Below, one piece after another: positions 42,501 through 50,466 of a stretch of 64,000 nucleotides of DNA. Position 1 is the stretch's first letter, and each line of letters starts with the position of its first letter. The notes below the pieces were generated by a model. It searched no databases. It was not told where the DNA came from and worked only from the letters and a program-made list of their open reading frames with translations. Source of the stretch: Streptomyces sp. FIT100 (GTDB taxonomy: Bacteria; Actinomycetota; Actinomycetes; Streptomycetales; Streptomycetaceae); contig NZ_CP075715.1 in the NCBI RefSeq assembly GCF_024584805.1, forward strand, positions 5,014,526 to 5,078,525, read 5' to 3'. A program made the position numbers and the translations under genes.

Positions 42501-42770
42501 CGCCGCGGCAACCGCCGTCACCACCGCGGCAGTCGACGCCCCCTGCGCCCTGAACCGCTCCCCGAGCGACAGCCGCCCGGCCTCGCCCTCCTCCACCGCC
42601 CGCAGATACGCCGCGTACTCCTCGCCGGCCCTCCCGGCCATCTCCTCCAGCGCCGCCCGCCCGCGCGCGAGCAACGCCGTCGCATCACCGCGCCCGCCGG
42701 ACCGCCGTACTTCCTCCTCGACGGCGCGTTCCAACAGCCGCTCGGCTTCCGCCCGATGGCTGTCCCGCAT
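39543..42770 (-). CDS. Membrane-anchored STAND (NB-ARC) ATPase with TPR repeats
   Basis: A 1075-residue signal-transduction ATPase. N-terminal helical region, then a hydrophobic hairpin (about 77-125, Ala/Gly/Val-rich) that could anchor it. The NB-ARC core has Walker A GEPGSGRTT (251-259), Walker B VTVVLDDASD (338-347) and GGLPLAL (about 447). A winged-helix-like segment follows, and the C-terminal half (about 620-1010) consists of repeated TPR helices of the type GEAWTHFQLGQVCLRMGD. Proteins of this plan act as ligand-gated switches in regulation or antiphage defence. No SARP or effector nuclease domain is attached. The ATG at 42770 follows GGAGGGGG; the frame is open further upstream but lacks a site. 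The 294 bp beyond show no gene. Confidence 0.85.
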   Translation of the reverse strand: MRDSHRAEAERLLERAVEEEVRRSGGRGDATALLARGRAALEEMAGRAGEEYAAYLRAVEEGEAGRLSLGERFRAQGASTAAVVTAVAAAAAIGADMALGTATGTALGAGAVVAVAGAAATVAKVTAAHWPAAHRRAGALGQPGGPEQLRLQWLAAVEVRGIRPFLDQQRMLAASTAARPVKKAATGPVLRGADRSQAARRRSVLEQSFAHLPAPQGPFAGRREAMTRIAQWVHAARASTETKPTVVVLHGEPGSGRTTLALRAAHELKDQFRGACIVDLRGGSAGGPPLPTRDALLHLLNRLGAPREQLLFRERSSADQQVRRLSELYHQHLTGLPVTVVLDDASDAGQVRTLIPERSDSLVLVTARGPLELPEDVPAWVHQLPVEALDAAGAEELLAAATEESQEGPAPYDSQSTDSVRELCGGLPLALRIAGSSLGARSAQQLAADLSAYGPVAPVERALWLRYTDQPEQARRLLRRLALAGRASLGAAAAAALLATDEAEGQRVLDALARAGLLDHVRGERYRLHDVVRAFAQARLADEEQPGDRTAAQERLITSYAELADSVIRLVDGKTSTRADQFGGHGFSSLEAALRWLDDESSFITAALRHAEGVDQQAVLNLLGALCDYCLLRGDLYRLGEINELTQAVDQGLLVRSVQWRTGIAARQLGELDKARTTLTSVVDLYREAQHDAGAARALCSLGITLHHQGNLAEAAAKLREAIGLQSSDVLAADRAWTLHALAAVERDRANLAEALTLLSTALTLHRGGESLHGEAWTHFQLGQVCLRMGDVPRAQSELREALDQYGRTRDDRGEAWALTQLARARLVDGDPSPAVDQLRQALSRHRDNEDARGEAWTRYYLGQALEERGDRDEAVRELERARTMFSRMRDVYGLACARHHSGRATRDQRADRTGNLRNSGFARQLLVDARADFHRIGVAHGEAWTCVELAVIDAGNSRPAQALALCDEAVELFASYHDRRGGDWARFLRCTLLPYASAGGIEIGTVVAQEELAALREERHATRDAGLEDCMEAFALVLERGVRLEDGWQAWSLGMVPNRHAREVMGVPVEPARG

Positions 42771-43064
42771 GTGGGTCCCCCTCCGAGAGCTCCGGATCCG
42801 GCCTCGTCCGGCGTCAACTGTCGTGTGTAGGTCAAGTGTCCTGCGTGACGCGCTCCGGCGCGAGGGAGTCCGGCGATCAACCCCGGCTGGGGCGGGACGG
42901 AGGTGCATCGCCCCTTCGCCGTTGTGCCTAACGCGGGCCTGGAGCCGAGTCACGTCCGCGTTCAACGCATTCAACAAGCTCGGGCCTGTGTTTGGGGTCT
43001 CGTTGCCCCGCGAGCAGGGCGTACTGGAGGGGATGTATGTCCCGGCGGCTGGCAGGAGTTCTCG

Positions 43065-43901
43065 ATGTTCGGCGGAGTAGAACAACCTCGGGGCGCCGTG
43101 CAACGGACTGGCGACTGGCTGGCGGGCATCCGGGCGGAAGAACACAAGCGGCCCGATCGATTCCTACAGGATCCGTTTGCGGCTCTGCTGGCTGGTCCGG
43201 AAGGAATCGCGATGGCCGAGACATTCCGGCGCCTGGGCTTGCCGGTGGAAATCGCCATCATCCGTGGTCGACTGGGTGACGAGGCCCTCCGACGTGCGGT
43301 GGCACAGGGCATTTCGCAGGCCGTGAACCTCGGGGCTGGATCGGACACGCGCGCATGGCGGCTCCGCCTTCCCACGGATTTTCGCTACATCGAGGTCGAC
43401 CTTCCCCATCTCCTGGCTGCGAAAGCGACAACCTTGGAAAGGGCGGCTGGGTCACCGGACTGCATATGGCAGTGTGCCGACGCCGACCTGCGCCGATCGT
43501 GGCGCGGTGCCGTGACCGAGTGCGGGTTGCGCCAGGACCGCCCTACCCTGTGGATCATCGAGGGTGTCCTGCCCTACCTTCCTGAAGACGTCTACGCACA
43601 ACTGGTACGTGAGATAGGAGAGTTGTCCGCGTCAGGCTCGATGGTGGTCGCCGATGCCGTGGACCGCGACTTCCTTACCCACTCCGGCCATCGGGAACTG
43701 CTGGACTGGATGCGGTCCCTGGGAATAGAGGTCCACGCACTGGACGACCCGCCCACTGAACTTTCCCATGCCGGCTGGAGCACCGACGCATTCGGCGGTA
43801 CGGATATAGCTGCAGGGTTCCACCCGCTCCTCCCGGGCGGGCTGCCACCGCGCCTCGCCGTTCCCCAGGTTGGCTATGTGTACCTATGGGCGACGCGTTG
43901 A
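43065..43901 (+). CDS. SAM-dependent O-methyltransferase (LCM/TIGR00027-like)
   Basis: A 278-residue class I methyltransferase. The SAM-binding motif reads AVNLGAGSDTRAWRL (86-100), followed by FRYIEVDLPHLLAAKA and TLWIIEGVLPYLPEDVYAQL, the pattern of the leucine-carboxyl-methyltransferase-like family often found in secondary metabolism. The start was chosen at 43065, where AGGAG lies 6 nt upstream; the frame is open to 42903. It stands 235 bp upstream of the terpene synthase gene in the same direction with similar, slightly lower GC3. A role in decorating the terpenoid is inferred; carboxylic acid methylation would fit the family. Confidence 0.85.
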   Translation: MFGGVEQPRGAVQRTGDWLAGIRAEEHKRPDRFLQDPFAALLAGPEGIAMAETFRRLGLPVEIAIIRGRLGDEALRRAVAQGISQAVNLGAGSDTRAWRLRLPTDFRYIEVDLPHLLAAKATTLERAAGSPDCIWQCADADLRRSWRGAVTECGLRQDRPTLWIIEGVLPYLPEDVYAQLVREIGELSASGSMVVADAVDRDFLTHSGHRELLDWMRSLGIEVHALDDPPTELSHAGWSTDAFGGTDIAAGFHPLLPGGLPPRLAVPQVGYVYLWATR

Positions 43902-44136
43902 TGGTGCGCTGCCGGTTCCGGTCAACCGAACGCCTGCAGCCAGCCCGTACTCGCCTCCGCAGGGCCGTTCGCCCCCAAGGATTTACCGCAGAACAGCGCA
44001 CGCATCGAGAGTTTCGAACCGACTGAGGAATTGGATCCATCCGCATGGGTCGCCCTCGGGTTCGCCATCGAGTGCTGACCCCTGGCGCATAGTTGGCAAA
44101 CGCGATTCCCGCACTCGACGTGAAGGCAGGAACCTG

Positions 44137-45210
44137 ATGAAGATTCCACTTCTTGCGTGCCCTTATGAGCCGCGAGTCAGCGCCTACGCGCAACACGTGG
44201 AGGACAGTACTAGGTCCTATATCCGGCAACACGGCATCCTTCATTCCAAGCAGGCCCTGTACCACTACGACCACACCGGGTTTGGCCAACTCGCGGCCCG
44301 CATCTATCCGGACGCAGGGAAGGACGAGCTGACTCTAATCTCCCGATGGATCGCCATCTGGGCGATTTTCGACGACCAGCTGGAGAAGGTTCCCGACGAG
44401 CAGGACCGGGAGGTGCTGAACGCCGTATTCAACACGGCAGAATCGTGGTTCTCGGACCCATTCGATGTTTCATCGGAAACTGCCGAGAGCCCCTTCCGCG
44501 CGGCATTGCTCGAAATGCTCGGAGAAATCGCCAAAATGATGTCCAAGGATTGGGTAACAAGGTTCCTCGCTGATGCACGCGACTATCTTGTCGGAGCACG
44601 CTGGGAGGCGGGCAACCGATTCATGGCCCGCACCCCGACACTCGATTCCTACACCGTCGCCCGAAGGCGGTTCGGGGGAATAAGGATGGCCATGGATCTG
44701 GCAGAGCTCGGTGGCAGGTATGAGCTGCCCAGCGAGGTCCTGGACAGCTCGCCGCTAGTCGAGGCCGTGGACAATCTGGGCGACATCGCGCTCTGGGCCA
44801 ACGACATATTCTCCCTCACGGTCGATCTGGAGGAGGGCAACGTCAGCAATCTTGTCCTGGTACTCCAGGGGCACTGGGAGGAATCCCTGGAGCAGGCAAC
44901 CGGCCGGGCGATCGCGATGCTGGAGGACAGGGTTGGAGACCTCCCCACCGCCGAGGTCCGGTTGCGTGACTGGAGCCGCGCTACCGGTCAAGGGCCCACT
45001 GTGCAGCGCGACATCGAACGGTACATCGACGGAATGCACACCTGGATCAGTGGGAACGACCATTGGTCGCGAGGAAACGAGCGCTACCGAACCGCCGTCG
45101 ACCGAGTGTCGGACCTTCAGCCGAACCTGCTTCTCCAGGCGGTGGACCTAACGTCGAGGACACCACAAGCACGCCAAGCACGACCCACGGCACGAGGAGG
45201 TGGGCGATGA
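44137..45210 (+). CDS. Class I terpene synthase (cyclase)
   Basis: A 357-residue bacterial terpene cyclase. It ionises a prenyl diphosphate (probably farnesyl diphosphate) with Mg2+ to form a cyclic hydrocarbon or alcohol. The aspartate-rich motif is DDQLE (79-83), the NSE triad region ANDIFSLTVD (221-230) places Asp230 where Glu is usual, and Arg176 and the C-terminal RY pair (316-317) complete the diphosphate sensor. Start at the ATG with AGGA 6 nt upstream. The last residues are a Gln/Ala/Arg-rich tail. It overlaps the P450 gene by 4 nt. The product cannot be named from sequence; it is not the 2-methylisoborneol or geosmin type. Confidence 0.9.
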   Translation: MKIPLLACPYEPRVSAYAQHVEDSTRSYIRQHGILHSKQALYHYDHTGFGQLAARIYPDAGKDELTLISRWIAIWAIFDDQLEKVPDEQDREVLNAVFNTAESWFSDPFDVSSETAESPFRAALLEMLGEIAKMMSKDWVTRFLADARDYLVGARWEAGNRFMARTPTLDSYTVARRRFGGIRMAMDLAELGGRYELPSEVLDSSPLVEAVDNLGDIALWANDIFSLTVDLEEGNVSNLVLVLQGHWEESLEQATGRAIAMLEDRVGDLPTAEVRLRDWSRATGQGPTVQRDIERYIDGMHTWISGNDHWSRGNERYRTAVDRVSDLQPNLLLQAVDLTSRTPQARQARPTARGGGR

Positions 45211-46493
45211 GCGCTCCTCCGATACCTGACGGCGCACTTCCCGGACTGGGACACCTGGGACGCCTGGCACGAGACCCTCTGGGGTTCATGGAATCTGTCC
45301 GCCCGCTGGGACAGGTCGTGCTGATTCGCCTCGGGCGCACCCCCTATTACGTGATCAACGATCCCAGCCTGATCCGACAGGTCCTGGTCACGGATGCAGT
45401 GAGGATGCGGAAAGGGGTGCAGTACGAGAAGCTTCGCCCCTTGCTGGGAAACGCTGTCGCGATGACGGCCGGGAGAGAACATCGCGATCGCCGCAGGCGG
45501 CTGCAACCGGTCTTCCACCCTGACCGGATCAGGGGCTACTCGGCTCTCATGCACCAGGCTGCTGTGGAGACGGTGGACACCTGGGCACCGGGCGGGACCG
45601 TCGACGTGGTGGCCGAGATGCACCGGCTGGCACTGGTCGTGGTATCCCGCGCGCTCTGTTCGGCCGAGTTGAGTGACGAGGCATCGGCGACGATCCAGCG
45701 GGATCTTCCCGCTGTGCTCTCCGGGATCACCTGGCGCTCTCTCTTCCCCGGCGGGCTGCTCGAACAGCTTCCGCTGCCCATGAACCGGAGGTTCACTCAA
45801 GCCAATCAGCGACTCCTCACCACCATCGAAGGCCTGGTCGCAGCACAACAGGACTACGGCACTGACGGCGGCGACTTGCTCTCCCGACTGCTGCGAGCCG
45901 AGGGGGGCCGACTGGGCGCCATGCCGGATACCGCTGCAGTGCGCGATGAGGCCGTCAACCTCCTTTTTGCCGGAACCGAGACCACTGGCAGCGCCCTCGC
46001 TTGGCTCTGGTACGCAGTCAGCGAACACCCGAAGATCGAAGAGCGCCTCGCCGAACATGCCTGTGACGGAGACCTCTCCTACGCGGAACGCGTCGCTCGC
46101 GAGACACTGAGGCTCTACCCCCCGGCGTGGCTCATCTCCCGTCGCTCCACCGAACCCGTACGGCTCGGCGCATACGAGATCCCTATGGGAGCGTCCATTC
46201 TGTTCAGTCCGTACTCCCTGCATCGCGAACCTTCTGTCTTTCCCGACGCGACCTCCTTCGACCCCGACCGGTGGCTGCCAGACCGTGAGCGCGAGATCCC
46301 ACGGGGGGCATACCTGCCGTTCGGCGCCGGACCGCATAACTGCATCGGAGAGAGGTTCGCACTCCTAGAGATGTCCATCGTGGCAAGCACCATTGCCGCT
46401 CGGTACCGGCTTGTGCCGACCGGCCCGGTGAGGAAGAGGGCCCGTGCGACCCTGGCACCCGCAGGTCCAGGTATGCGCCTGAGTCCCAGGTGA
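45207..46493 (+). CDS. Cytochrome P450, probable terpene oxidase
   Basis: A 428-residue soluble P450. I-helix AGTETTG (255-261), ExxR as ETLR (299-302), and heme loop FGAGPHNCIG (372-381, ligand Cys379). It starts at an ATG overlapping the terpene synthase stop (ATGA) with GAGGAGG upstream, so cyclase and oxidase are co-translated. The overall plan resembles pentalenene-oxygenase-like P450s that act on sesquiterpenes. Ferredoxin and reductase partners are not encoded nearby. Confidence 0.92.
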   Translation: MSAPPIPDGALPGLGHLGRLARDPLGFMESVRPLGQVVLIRLGRTPYYVINDPSLIRQVLVTDAVRMRKGVQYEKLRPLLGNAVAMTAGREHRDRRRRLQPVFHPDRIRGYSALMHQAAVETVDTWAPGGTVDVVAEMHRLALVVVSRALCSAELSDEASATIQRDLPAVLSGITWRSLFPGGLLEQLPLPMNRRFTQANQRLLTTIEGLVAAQQDYGTDGGDLLSRLLRAEGGRLGAMPDTAAVRDEAVNLLFAGTETTGSALAWLWYAVSEHPKIEERLAEHACDGDLSYAERVARETLRLYPPAWLISRRSTEPVRLGAYEIPMGASILFSPYSLHREPSVFPDATSFDPDRWLPDREREIPRGAYLPFGAGPHNCIGERFALLEMSIVASTIAARYRLVPTGPVRKRARATLAPAGPGMRLSPR

Positions 46494-46843
46494 CGACCTC
46501 TCCATGGAGGTATGCGCAGAGAACCGTGCACCAGTGGCGCACCGAGCAACAGATCATCGAGGTCTGCTGCCTGTGCCGAGCGGGCCCAGGAATGCCGCGA
46601 ACCCCTTGAGAAGACGTGGGCGAAAGTCGCCCCTCTCGACCGGCAGACCGGCGCACTCCGGGACCTGGACCGAGTGTGCCCCGGAAACAGCAGAAGCTAG
46701 CGGTCAAGCAACTCTCTCCGCAGTGCCGCCACTCGTCAGCCGGTCCGGCCGCGCGAGCACTGAGCCGGCACCCCTCCGCCCCGATCGTGCGCTGCCCCTG
46801 TGGCGCATGGGCGGGGCGCAGCCGGGTGCGCAAGGATGGGGGT
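46494..46843. other. Non-coding gap
   Basis: 350 bp between the P450 gene and the thioredoxin-fold gene. No supported coding frame, repeat or clear terminator was seen. Confidence 0.5.
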
Positions 46844-48919
46844 ATGCCCAACCGACTCGCGCAGGCCACGTCCCCGTACCTCCTCCAGCACGCGGACAAC
46901 CCCGTTGACTGGTGGCCCTGGGAGGCCGAAGCGTTCGAAGATGCCCGGCGGCGCGATGTCCCCGTGCTCTTGAGCGTCGGCTACAGCGCCTGTCATTGGT
47001 GCCACGTCATGGCGCACGAGTCCTTCGAGGACGACGACACCGCTGCGTACATGAACGAGCACTTCGTCAGCGTCAAGGTCGACCGCGAGGAGCGCCCCGA
47101 CGTCGACGCCGTCTATATGGAGGCCGTGCAGGCCGCCACCGGGCAGGGTGGCTGGCCCATGACCGTCTTCCTCACTCCGGACGCGGAGCCGTTCTACTTC
47201 GGTACGTACTTCCCGCCGGCCCCCCGGCACGGCATGCCGTCGTTCCGGCAGGTGCTGGAGGGGGTCGCCGCTGCCTGGGGCGGGCGGCGTGAGGAGGTTG
47301 CCGAGGTGGCCGGGAAGATCGTCAGGGAGCTGTCCGGGCGGTCGCTGGCGTTCGGCGGGCAGGGGCAGCCCGGCGAGGAGGAGCTCGCGCAGGCGCTGCT
47401 GGGGCTGACCAGGGAGTACGACCCGGGGCACGGCGGGTTCGGCGGGGCGCCGAAGTTCCCGCCGTCGATGGCCGTCGAGTTCCTGCTGCGGCACTACGCG
47501 CGCACCGGGGCCGAAGGGGCGCTGCAGATGGCCGCCGACACCTGCGAGGCGATGGCCAGGGGCGGGATCTACGACCAGCTCGGGGGCGGTTTCGCACGGT
47601 ACTCGGTGGACCGTGAGTGGGTGGTCCCGCACTTCGAGAAGATGCTCTATGACAACGCCCTGCTGTGCCGGGTGTACGCCCATCTGTGGCGGGCGACCGG
47701 CAGCGATCTGGCCCGCCGGGTCGCCCTGGAGACCGCGGACTTCATGGTGCGGGAGCTGCGGACGCCCGAGGGCGGGTTCGCCTCCGCGCTCGATGCCGAC
47801 AGTGCCGTCGAGGACGGACGGGGGCACCCTCAGGCCGAGGGCTCCGGGGAAGGAGCGGGACGGCATGTCGAGGGGGCGTACTACGTCTGGACGCCGGCCC
47901 AGCTCGTCGACGTACTGGGCCCGGAGGACGCGGAGTTCGCCGCGCGGCACTTCGGGGTGACCCAGGAGGGGACCTTCGAAGAGGGTGCCTCGGTGCTGCA
48001 ACTCCCGCAGGATGCGGGTGTGGTGGATGCAGAGCGGCTCGCCGGGATCAGGGCGCGGCTGCTCGCCGCTCGTGAGGAGCGGCCCCGTCCGGGGCGGGAC
48101 GACAAGATCGTCGCTGCCTGGAACGGGCTGGCGATCGCCGCGCTGGCCGAGGTGGGCGGGTATTTCGACCGGCCGGATCTGGTCGAGCGGGCGACGGAGG
48201 CCGCCGATCTGCTCGTGCGGCTGCACATGGACACCGGCGCGCGCCTCGCCCGTACGTCCAAGGACGGGCACGTGGGTGCCAACGCCGGGGTGCTGGAGGA
48301 CTACGCCGACGTGGCCGAGGGCTTCCTCGCGCTCGCGGCCGTCACGGGTGAGGGAGCATGGCTGGAATTCGCCGGCTTCCTGCTGGACATCGTGCTCGAT
48401 CAGTTCGTGGGTGAGGAAGGCGCGCTCTACGACACCGCGCACGATGCCGAGCAGTTGATCCGGCGGCCGCAGGACCCGACCGACAATGCCACGCCGTCCG
48501 GCTGGACCGCGGCCGCCGGGGCGCTGCTGTCGTACGCGGCGCACACCGGGTCGGAGGCCCATCGTGCCGCCGCCGAGCGGGCGTTGGGGGTCGTGAAGGC
48601 GCTCGCGCCGCGCGCGCCCCGGTTCATCGGCTGGGGGCTCGCCGTCGCCGAGGCGCTGCTCGACGGGCCGCGTGAGATCGCCGTCGTGGGGCCGCCGGAG
48701 GCCCCGGGCACCCTGGCGCTGCACCGTGCCGCGCTGCTGGGCACCGCGCCCGGTTCGGTGGTCGCCGTGGGGGAGCCGGACAGTGCGGAGTTCCCTCTGC
48801 TCGCGGGCCGTCCGCTGGTGGACGGCGGCCCTGCCGCGTACGTCTGCCGGCATTTCGTCTGTGCCGCTCCTGTCACCGAAGTCGAGGCGCTGGGGCGGGA
48901 GTTGACGCCTGATACGTGA
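46844..48919 (+). CDS. Thioredoxin-fold / six-hairpin glycosidase-like protein (YyaL family)
   Basis: A 691-residue cytoplasmic protein of the YyaL/spermatogenesis-associated-20 family. The N-terminal thioredoxin-like domain (about 1-165) holds the redox-type motif CHWCHVM (about 46-52) and LLQHADNPVDWWPW. The C-terminal part (about 190-690) has the alpha/alpha-barrel segments GHGGFGGAPKFPPSM, GGIYDQLGGGFARYSVD, WVVPHFEKMLYDNALL and DDKIVAAWNGLAIAALAE. Length is normal for the family. A biochemical role is not established. The start at 46844 (AAGGA upstream) is the conserved MPNRLAQATSPYLLQHADNP. Confidence 0.93.
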   Translation: MPNRLAQATSPYLLQHADNPVDWWPWEAEAFEDARRRDVPVLLSVGYSACHWCHVMAHESFEDDDTAAYMNEHFVSVKVDREERPDVDAVYMEAVQAATGQGGWPMTVFLTPDAEPFYFGTYFPPAPRHGMPSFRQVLEGVAAAWGGRREEVAEVAGKIVRELSGRSLAFGGQGQPGEEELAQALLGLTREYDPGHGGFGGAPKFPPSMAVEFLLRHYARTGAEGALQMAADTCEAMARGGIYDQLGGGFARYSVDREWVVPHFEKMLYDNALLCRVYAHLWRATGSDLARRVALETADFMVRELRTPEGGFASALDADSAVEDGRGHPQAEGSGEGAGRHVEGAYYVWTPAQLVDVLGPEDAEFAARHFGVTQEGTFEEGASVLQLPQDAGVVDAERLAGIRARLLAAREERPRPGRDDKIVAAWNGLAIAALAEVGGYFDRPDLVERATEAADLLVRLHMDTGARLARTSKDGHVGANAGVLEDYADVAEGFLALAAVTGEGAWLEFAGFLLDIVLDQFVGEEGALYDTAHDAEQLIRRPQDPTDNATPSGWTAAAGALLSYAAHTGSEAHRAAAERALGVVKALAPRAPRFIGWGLAVAEALLDGPREIAVVGPPEAPGTLALHRAALLGTAPGSVVAVGEPDSAEFPLLAGRPLVDGGPAAYVCRHFVCAAPVTEVEALGRELTPDT

Positions 48920-49024
48920 GGGGTTCCGGAGAAATCCGGTGTCCTGACCGAAACGCGCCATTCATCAAAAGAGGCACGCGGCCGTCACGATTTCTGCCTA
49001 GTCTCTTCACCGCTGACTCAGCAG

Positions 49025-49047
49025 CTGCACATGGGGGACATGTGCAG
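49025..49047. promoter_or_regulatory. Inverted repeat upstream of the glycan cluster
   Basis: A perfect 9-bp inverted repeat, CTGCACATG-gggga-CATGTGCAG, stands 75 bp before the GT2 start in the 203-bp non-coding leader. It is a good candidate operator for the four-gene cluster. Confidence 0.6.
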
Positions 49048-49122
49048 GGGGGATTCAGGGGGGAAGAGCGCGACGGCGATGCGAGCTGCCGTCGTGGCGG
49101 TCACCCCTGTCGAGGGGGGCCA

Positions 49123-50466
49123 ATGGTCACGTCCGACTTCGTCACGTCTGCCTTCATCGCCACGGTCTCGCTGGCGCTCTTCTGGATGGCGGCGTTCACT
49201 CTCTGGTGGCAGATGCACGCGTGGCGTACGCCGGAGACGCTCGCGGCGACGCGCTTCCAGAGCCCGGCGGGCGCCGCGGGGCTGTCGTTCTCGCTGCTGC
49301 TGCCGGCCCGCCACGAGCAGCTGGTGCTGGAGCACACGATCAGCCGGCTGCTGGAGTCCAGTCATCGCGACTTCGAGATCATCGTCATCGTCGGGCACGA
49401 CGATCCGGAGACCACCGAGGTCGCCGTGCGGGCGGCGACCCGCGATCCGGACCGGGTGAGGGTCGTCGTCGACACCCACGACACGAAGAACAAACCGAAG
49501 GCGCTGAACACGGCCCTTCCGCACTGCCGCGGCGACGTCGTCGGGGTCTTCGACGCCGAGGACCAGGTCCACCCGGAGCTGCTCGCCCATGTCGACCACG
49601 CCTTCACCGACACCGGCGCGGACGTCGTCCAGGGCGGGGTCCAGCTGATCAACTTCCACTCCTCCTGGTACGCGCTGCGCAACTGCCTGGAGTACTTCTT
49701 CTGGTTCCGCTCCCGGCTCCATCTGCACGCCGCCAAGGGCTTCATCCCGCTCGGCGGCAACACCGTCTTCGTCCGTACCGACGTGCTGCGCGAGGCCGGC
49801 GGCTGGGACCCGCAGTGCCTGGCCGAGGACTGCGACCTCGGTGTACGGCTCTCCTCCGCGGGCAAGAAGGTCGTCGTCGCGTACGACGCCGACATGGTCA
49901 CCCGTGAGGAGACTCCCGGCACGCTGATGTCGCTGCTCAAGCAGCGCACCCGCTGGAACCAGGGCTTCCTCCAGGTCTACCGGAAGAAGGACTGGCAGCA
50001 GCTGCCCACGCTGGGGCAGCGGATGCTCGCGCGCTACACGCTGATGACGCCGTTCATGCAGGCGTTCACGGGGCTGGTCATCCCGCTCAACGCGGCGATC
50101 GCGATCTTCCTCGACGTGCCCGTGGGGATCGCCTTCATCACCTTCCTGCCGCTGATCACGGCGGTGGTGACCTTCGTCTTCGAGATCGTCGGGCTCCACG
50201 ACTTCGGTTCGCAGTACGGGCTCCGGGTCCGGCTGCCGCACTACCTCAAGCTCATCGCCGGCGGCCCCTTCTACCAGGTGCTCCTCGCGGGCGCGGCCGT
50301 GCGGGCCGTGTGGCGCGAGCAGCGGGGCCAGGGCGAGTGGGAGCTGACCAGCCATGTCGGCGCGCACCTGACCAGTGACTCCCGCGATTCCCGCGATTCC
50401 CGCGACTCCCGCGACCCTCGCGACCCTCGCGATTCCCGTGACTCCCGAGAGGACGTCCACGCGTGA
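49123..50466 (+). CDS. CslA-like processive GT2 membrane glycosyltransferase
   Basis: A 447-residue membrane glycosyltransferase. One N-terminal helix (about 10-30), a GT-A domain with DAED (144-147), the AEDCDLG acceptor motif (234-240) and QRTRW (274-278), then three to four membrane helices. These D,D,QxxRW features mark processive beta-glycan synthases such as CslA or hyaluronan/cellulose synthases. The ATG at 49123 follows GAGGGG. The C-terminus is an unusual DSRDSRDSRD-type repeat (419-444). It is the first gene of a cluster in which each gene overlaps the next by 4 nt. It probably polymerises and extrudes a cell-surface polysaccharide. Confidence 0.88.
   Translation: MVTSDFVTSAFIATVSLALFWMAAFTLWWQMHAWRTPETLAATRFQSPAGAAGLSFSLLLPARHEQLVLEHTISRLLESSHRDFEIIVIVGHDDPETTEVAVRAATRDPDRVRVVVDTHDTKNKPKALNTALPHCRGDVVGVFDAEDQVHPELLAHVDHAFTDTGADVVQGGVQLINFHSSWYALRNCLEYFFWFRSRLHLHAAKGFIPLGGNTVFVRTDVLREAGGWDPQCLAEDCDLGVRLSSAGKKVVVAYDADMVTREETPGTLMSLLKQRTRWNQGFLQVYRKKDWQQLPTLGQRMLARYTLMTPFMQAFTGLVIPLNAAIAIFLDVPVGIAFITFLPLITAVVTFVFEIVGLHDFGSQYGLRVRLPHYLKLIAGGPFYQVLLAGAAVRAVWREQRGQGEWELTSHVGAHLTSDSRDSRDSRDSRDPRDPRDSRDSREDVHA
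50377..50448 (+). repeat. 9-bp tandem repeat encoding an SRD tail
   Basis: About eight 9-bp units of the form GA(T/C)TCCCGC encode Asp-Ser-Arg or Asp-Pro-Arg triplets at the end of the GT2 gene. The reading frame is kept. Confidence 0.85.

Noticed and set aside
44137..45210. 2-methylisoborneol or geosmin synthase
   Set aside because: The length, the lack of a Pro-rich N-terminus and of a second cyclase domain, and the adjacent P450 do not fit; the upstream methyltransferase is not the GPP C-methyltransferase type.
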